NCBI GenBank assembly: GCA_031553415.1
Contig: JAVBLO010000064.1
Coordinates: 1 to 37,074, forward strand
Source of the DNA: JAIRVZ01 sp031553415
Lineage (GTDB): Bacteria > Bacteroidota > Bacteroidia > Bacteroidales > Azobacteroidaceae
Length of the DNA: 37,074 nucleotides
Direction of reading: 5' to 3'
Part shown: positions 34,164 through 37,074 of the stretch, piece by piece
How positions within the stretch are numbered: the first letter of the stretch is position 1
Layout of the letters: each line of letters starts with the position of its first letter
Position numbers and translations under genes: made by a program
The notes under the pieces: model-generated
The model's database searches: none
Seen by the model: only the letters and a program-made list of their open reading frames with translations
Told to the model about the DNA's origin: nothing

Positions 34164-34394
34164 ATGGAATCAATAATCAATGAAATGGGTAAAGGTATTA
34201 CCGATTTCGGGTTTGTAGTTATCACAGCCGCCGGTTATTTAGTCTATTCTGCTGCCATTATCTTCTTTTTTGTCAAGTGGTTTGTTCGTGTTGTCGACGG
34301 TATTATCGAACGGCAACAAAAGGTACTGGATGAAATACTGCAATTGCAGAAAGAGCAGCATAATATGTTGAAACGGCTAACTCTTAACTCTTAA
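34164..34394 (+). CDS. Small holin-like membrane protein
   Basis: A 76-residue protein with a hydrophobic stretch at residues about 17-44 (FVVITAAGYLVYSAAIIFFF, then VKWFVRVV), followed by a charged, Gln-rich amphipathic tail (ERQQKVLDEILQLQKEQHNM). Its size, single long membrane segment and position directly before a muramidase gene suggest a holin-like role, but there is no sequence signature to prove it. In related Bacteroides cassettes a short smalltalk-type protein occupies this slot. The last residues (LTLNS) and the stop are made by a TTAACTCTTAATT-type repeat word. Confidence 0.6.
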   Translation: MESIINEMGKGITDFGFVVITAAGYLVYSAAIIFFFVKWFVRVVDGIIERQQKVLDEILQLQKEQHNMLKRLTLNS

Positions 34395-34410
34395 TTTTTA
34401 ACTCTAAACT
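34378..34410. repeat. Intergenic TTAACTCTTAATT-type word after the holin-like gene
   Basis: The word covers the last five codons and stop of the holin-like gene and the spacer to the muramidase. Confidence 0.6.
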
Positions 34411-34413
34411 TTT

Positions 34414-34938
34414 ATGGCAGATATCAAACAATTATTTCCTTTCCTGTTGCAATGGGAAGGTGGTTATGTGGAAGACCCTGACGATTTGGGTGGAGCCACC
34501 AATATGGGTGTAACCCTTAAAGCCTGGTTGACGGCCGGTTGCGACCTCAATGGCGATGGCGCCATTGATAAGGAAGACCTCAGACGGATTACCTGGCAGG
34601 ATGTTGTGGAGCGTGTATTGAAACCTTATTACTGGGACCGCTGGCAGGCTGATTTAATCCATTGCCAATCTTTGGCCAATATATTAGTCGATTGGGTATG
34701 GAGCAGTGGAGAGACAGGTATAACCATTCCCCAATATATTCTGGGTGTGGAAACTTCCGGTGTTGTTCAACAGGAAACATTGGATGCCGTTAATAATTAT
34801 CCTGACCCTGAAGAATTATTCAACCGGATAAAATCGGCACGAATAGATTATATCGAACGGATATGCCGGGAACGTCCTGCTAACAACCGCTTCAAAAGAG
34901 GATGGTTGAACAGGATTAATGATTTAAGGTTTAAATAA
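34414..34938 (+). CDS. GH108 muramidase with EF-hand-like insert and PG_binding_3 domain
   Basis: A 174-residue peptidoglycan hydrolase of glycoside hydrolase family 108. The catalytic segment is LLQWEGGYVEDPDDLGGATN (Glu16) followed by MGVT. An EF-hand-like loop, DLNGDGAIDKEDLRRI, is inserted at about residues 45-60, then the C-terminal PG_binding_3-type part (PYYWDRWQADLIHCQSLANI, WVWSSG, RIDYIERICRERPANNRFKR). No signal peptide is seen, so export would need the holin-like neighbour or lysis of the cell, as with phage endolysins. It starts 19 nt after the holin-like gene. Confidence 0.88.
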   Translation: MADIKQLFPFLLQWEGGYVEDPDDLGGATNMGVTLKAWLTAGCDLNGDGAIDKEDLRRITWQDVVERVLKPYYWDRWQADLIHCQSLANILVDWVWSSGETGITIPQYILGVETSGVVQQETLDAVNNYPDPEELFNRIKSARIDYIERICRERPANNRFKRGWLNRINDLRFK

Positions 34939-34949
34939 ATCAATCAAAA

Positions 34950-34994
34950 TGAACAGTGAACAAGGATAGATTATAGTCTCTTGTTCGCTGTTCA
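34950..34994. terminator. Hairpin between convergent genes after the muramidase
   Basis: TGAACAGTGAACAAG (34950-34964) pairs with CTTGTTCGCTGTTCA (34980-34994) with one G-T pair around a 15-nt loop. It belongs to the GAACAGTGAAC word family of this window. It has no T-run. Confidence 0.55.
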
Positions 34995-35057
34995 ATTATA
35001 ACATGTCAAAGACCGGTTTTGTTTTATTGGTTATGTACTTAAATAGCTCTTGAAAAA

Positions 35058-35084
35058 CTTTTAACTCTTAATTCTTAACTAATT
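35058..35084. repeat. Intergenic TTAACTCTTAATT-type word at the end of the thioredoxin-like gene
   Basis: The word covers the stop codon (35079-35081, minus strand) of the thioredoxin-fold gene. Confidence 0.6.
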
Positions 35085-36773
35085 CAATACTTCTGTATCC
35101 ACAAGCCGGGCATATTTTCCTTTAATGATACCTTTTTCATCTATTACATAAATGGTCGGGGTTCCGATTACCCCATAATTTTTGAAATTCTCCCCTTCAA
35201 ACCCTTTGAAATCGCAGAGTTTTTCGGGCCATGGGAAATCTCTGGAATGGCATTCATAAACCGTTTGGTCGTTATCGGCAGAGATGCTGATTACATCGTA
35301 TCCTCTTTCTTGTAATATGGAATAGTTACCAATTAATTGTCGCATTTCGTTTTCACAATTGTTGCAACCTGATTCGTAAAATATGATTAATCGCCGTTGG
35401 GGCGCCTGTTGGGGCGCAATATTTTGCGCCCGCGTTCCGGTTTCGTTTTTGGGCAGAAAATATTCTGCCCCTACGAGGTTGGGGGCTGGCTGGCCGGGCT
35501 GTAAACGACCGTATTCAATTGATTTTTTGATGATGCCTGTCGGTTTTTTCAACCGCGACTGGTTTTGATACAGGTACTCTGCGATGATGGTTCCGTCATT
35601 ATCCCATCCCAATTGTGTGCAAATCGAAAGCAAATCGTTGGCAAAACCGGTGAATGCTTCGGGTGCGTGGTCGTGGATATTATCTAATAATGTAAGCATA
35701 TCTTCGGCAAACATTCCTTGAAAGCGGCCTGAACCGGGATTATAAAGCGGCAACCAACTGTTTACCGTATCATGGTAACCGGGACTGCCATAAAATTCTT
35801 CCATATTGGTTGCCAATATTTGTTGCCTGAGTTGCTGTTCTTCCGATAAAAGGGTAGGTAAAGTAAAGCTACATTTGGCCTGCAAGCGTTCTAAGGCATC
35901 TTTCTGACTTTGTTCGATGGCATCGGTAGAAGCTACCCCCACAGGCATATTGAGATAAAGATATTGGCGTATTTTATCCTTGAACAATGGAATATTAACT
36001 GTTACCGGATTTTTCAAATCGCAGTAATCGAACAGATGTTCTGCCCTCCATGCCGGGCGTTGTTGAAATTGTATATTGTTTGGTGGAACGACTTGCTTGA
36101 ACATCTGGCAATAAAGCTGCATAAATGTTTGCCCCTTGAAATTGTTCGAAACACTGTCGCAAAAAGCATTGAAATTTCCAACAGAATAAGCGAATTCCAC
36201 CCGTAGGGGCGCATTAAATGCGCCCGAATTGTATGTGTCCAAATTGGACGCGCCCTGTTCCGGCGTTTTTTCCATCAGTTTTTCAATATAATACATCCGT
36301 TCCTGCAACGCATTGAAACGTTTGTTGAGCTCTTTCAAGGCTACAGTTGCCTCACAACCTTTCCCATATTTGAGATAAGAAGGATAAGATTGATGCCGCC
36401 AGGATGTTTTGTATTCTATATCCTGCCCGTCGAACACAAATTGCAAGGAAGTTTCGGGATTGGCATTGCGAAAGGTTTCCCGCCACAACGGTTCATAATC
36501 GCCGCAAGCCACAATGATTACCCCGCGCCATTCATTCCGTAGAGGTACGGTCAGAGTGCCCTTCTGTGAAATAAACACCGAATCAACCAATTGGAAACCG
36601 GATTCGCGGTAAACGCCGATATAAAATTTTTTGCTGGCATCGCCGCCATAATCACCGTGCAATGTGGCTATTGACGAATTGCCAGGCGTTTTGCAGGAAT
36701 GTACGGGCGCAATATTTTGCGCCCCAACGGTATGGCATATCAAAACAAATAATAAAAACTGTAACTTCTTCAT
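35079..36773 (-). CDS. Secreted thioredoxin-fold protein carrying four in-frame palindromic inserts
   Basis: A 564-residue exported protein (signal peptide MKKLQFLLFVLICHTVGA). The N-terminal half is all-beta and helical and unrecognised, similar to DUF4369/DUF5106-type partners of Bacteroidetes TlpA-like proteins. The C-terminal 130 residues are a thioredoxin domain: GQPAPN, LIIFYESGCNNCENEM with redox Cys470 and Cys473, and VIGTPTIYVIDEKG with cis-Pro539. Four palindromic elements lie inside the coding sequence and are read in one register: GAQNIAP at residues 17-23, GAFNAP at about 183-189, GAEYFLP at about 435-441, and RAQNIAP at about 448-454. The last two lengthen the loop between GQPAP and the redox helix. 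Likely a periplasmic or surface disulfide or redox protein; partner unknown. Confidence 0.8.
   Translation of the reverse strand: MKKLQFLLFVLICHTVGAQNIAPVHSCKTPGNSSIATLHGDYGGDASKKFYIGVYRESGFQLVDSVFISQKGTLTVPLRNEWRGVIIVACGDYEPLWRETFRNANPETSLQFVFDGQDIEYKTSWRHQSYPSYLKYGKGCEATVALKELNKRFNALQERMYYIEKLMEKTPEQGASNLDTYNSGAFNAPLRVEFAYSVGNFNAFCDSVSNNFKGQTFMQLYCQMFKQVVPPNNIQFQQRPAWRAEHLFDYCDLKNPVTVNIPLFKDKIRQYLYLNMPVGVASTDAIEQSQKDALERLQAKCSFTLPTLLSEEQQLRQQILATNMEEFYGSPGYHDTVNSWLPLYNPGSGRFQGMFAEDMLTLLDNIHDHAPEAFTGFANDLLSICTQLGWDNDGTIIAEYLYQNQSRLKKPTGIIKKSIEYGRLQPGQPAPNLVGAEYFLPKNETGTRAQNIAPQQAPQRRLIIFYESGCNNCENEMRQLIGNYSILQERGYDVISISADNDQTVYECHSRDFPWPEKLCDFKGFEGENFKNYGVIGTPTIYVIDEKGIIKGKYARLVDTEVLN
35412..35431. 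repeat. Palindromic element 4 (in coding sequence)
   Basis: GGGCGCAATATTTTGCGCCC: 8-bp arms and a 4-nt spacer. It is preceded by a GTTGGGGC tag and by a half-unit CGTTGGGGCGCC at 35395-35406. It encodes RAQNIAP on the minus strand. The 20-nt core is identical to element 1. Confidence 0.85.
35451..35475. repeat. Palindromic element 3 (in coding sequence)
   Basis: GGGCAGAA, AATA, TTCTGCCC (35451-35470), then CTACG. On the minus strand this reads CGTAGGGGCAGAA, the same tag as element 2. It encodes GAEYFLP. Confidence 0.82.
36202..36225. repeat. Palindromic element 2 (in coding sequence)
   Basis: CGTAG tag followed by GGGCGCAT, TAA, ATGCGCCC (36207-36225). It lies in the opposite orientation to element 3 and encodes SGAFNAPLR on the minus strand. 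Confidence 0.82.
36705..36729. repeat. Palindromic element 1 (in signal-peptide region)
   Basis: GGGCGCAATATTTTGCGCCC followed by CAACG (tag CGTTGGGGC on the minus strand). It encodes GAQNIAP across the predicted signal-peptide cleavage site. Confidence 0.83.
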
Positions 36774-36794
36774 TTCTGATTGTTTAAAAATAAA

Positions 36795-36833
36795 AAGCGT
36801 GTAAACCGTTTTTGAATATTGGTTTACACGCTT
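36795..36833 (-). terminator. Terminator of the Rpn-type gene
   Basis: A 13-bp perfect stem, AAGCGTGTAAACC/GGTTTACACGCTT, with a 13-nt loop. On the minus strand it is followed by TTTTTATTTTT. Confidence 0.88.
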
Positions 36834-36860
36834 GATATTTATTAAATCACCGAAAAATTC

Positions 36861-37074
36861 CTACATGAGAGATTTGATTTGCTCAATGGATAATCCGGTT
36901 AATCTGGAAATTGTTTCAATAGAAATACCCTCTTTCAAACAATTTTGGGCTATCAGGATTTTTTCTTTCTCCATCCCTTCCTCTCTTCCCTCCTCGCGCG
37001 CATAATCAACAGCATCGCGGATAGCCGGGTATTCCAATATGCTTTTCTTATACTCTTCCATCTCTTTAGGTGTT
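36861..37074 (-). CDS. Rpn/PD-(D/E)XK nuclease-family transposase-like protein, C-terminal part only
   Basis: The frame is open to the window edge, so only the last 70 or so residues are seen. TPKEMEEYKKSILEYPAIRD, then VDYAREEGREEGMEKEKI and SIETISRLTGLSIEQIKSLM are the usual tail of Rpn-type PD-(D/E)XK nuclease-family transposases: an EEGREEG coiled linker and a final short HTH-like helix pair. The catalytic core is outside the window. These genes are common and multi-copy in Bacteroidales and may promote recombination. A strong terminator follows the stop. Confidence 0.82.
   Translation of the reverse strand, partial: TPKEMEEYKKSILEYPAIRDAVDYAREEGREEGMEKEKILIAQNCLKEGISIETISRLTGLSIEQIKSLM

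Noticed and set aside
33721..34938. Prophage
   Set aside because: Only HU-like, holin-like and muramidase genes; no capsid, tail, terminase or integrase in the window.

Overview
The window reads as chromosomal DNA of a Bacteroidota, most likely a Bacteroidales with a type IX secretion system (T9SS). The evidence is a SusC/SusD pair, lipoproteins with Bacteroidetes-type lipoboxes, LytTR two-component regulation, an HU-HIG type DNA-binding protein, a probable T9SS C-terminal sorting domain, and several promoters of the Bacteroidetes form (TTTG, about 19 nt, TAnnTTTG). The species cannot be named from the sequence alone.

Region 1 (1-6150) is a nutrient-uptake operon: a 5'-truncated SusC-like TonB-dependent transporter, a SusD-like lipoprotein and two small surface lipoproteins, closed by a strong terminator. 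The four-gene layout resembles the B. thetaiotaomicron BT2264-BT2261 complex, for which a peptide-import role has been proposed. Region 2 (6281-8839) has a small DUF3244-like protein divergent from two tandem paralogous HTH proteins. Region 3 (8963-15298) is a TolC / MacA-like adaptor / split MacB (ATPase plus permease) export operon that ends in its own LytS-type kinase and LytTR regulator. Region 4 (15391-19742) holds a promoter with a terminator-like leader hairpin, a DUF4832-like T9SS cargo, a DUF1801 protein, an OmpA lipoprotein and Ada.

Region 5 (19743-25544) has a gene-free stretch with 23-bp-period repeats and palindromes, a YgbA-like Cys-rich protein, a Pif1/RecD-type helicase with TPRs, and an AsmA-family protein. 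Region 6 (25545-29355, minus strand) is a HAD phosphatase and an RNA-repair operon: HD-Pnk (end healing), an ATP-dependent RNA ligase (sealing), and an RtcB ligase that has lost its N-terminal connection and its central active-site block. A well-formed minus-strand promoter upstream reads into a structured leader or small RNA candidate. Region 7 (29356-32562) is pheT-yebC.

Region 8 (32690-34994) has an AraC regulator lacking its sensor domain, a GC-rich repeat block, and an HU-like / holin-like / GH108 muramidase cassette. Region 9 (35079-37074) has a thioredoxin-fold secreted protein whose reading frame carries four related palindromic elements, all read in the same frame, and the end of an Rpn-type nuclease gene.

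The most unusual points are the gutted RtcB inside an otherwise intact RNA-repair operon with a structured leader, the palindromic elements colonising one coding sequence, and dispersed intergenic words that supply stop codons and C-terminal residues to several unrelated genes. All motif readings were made by eye; no database search was run.
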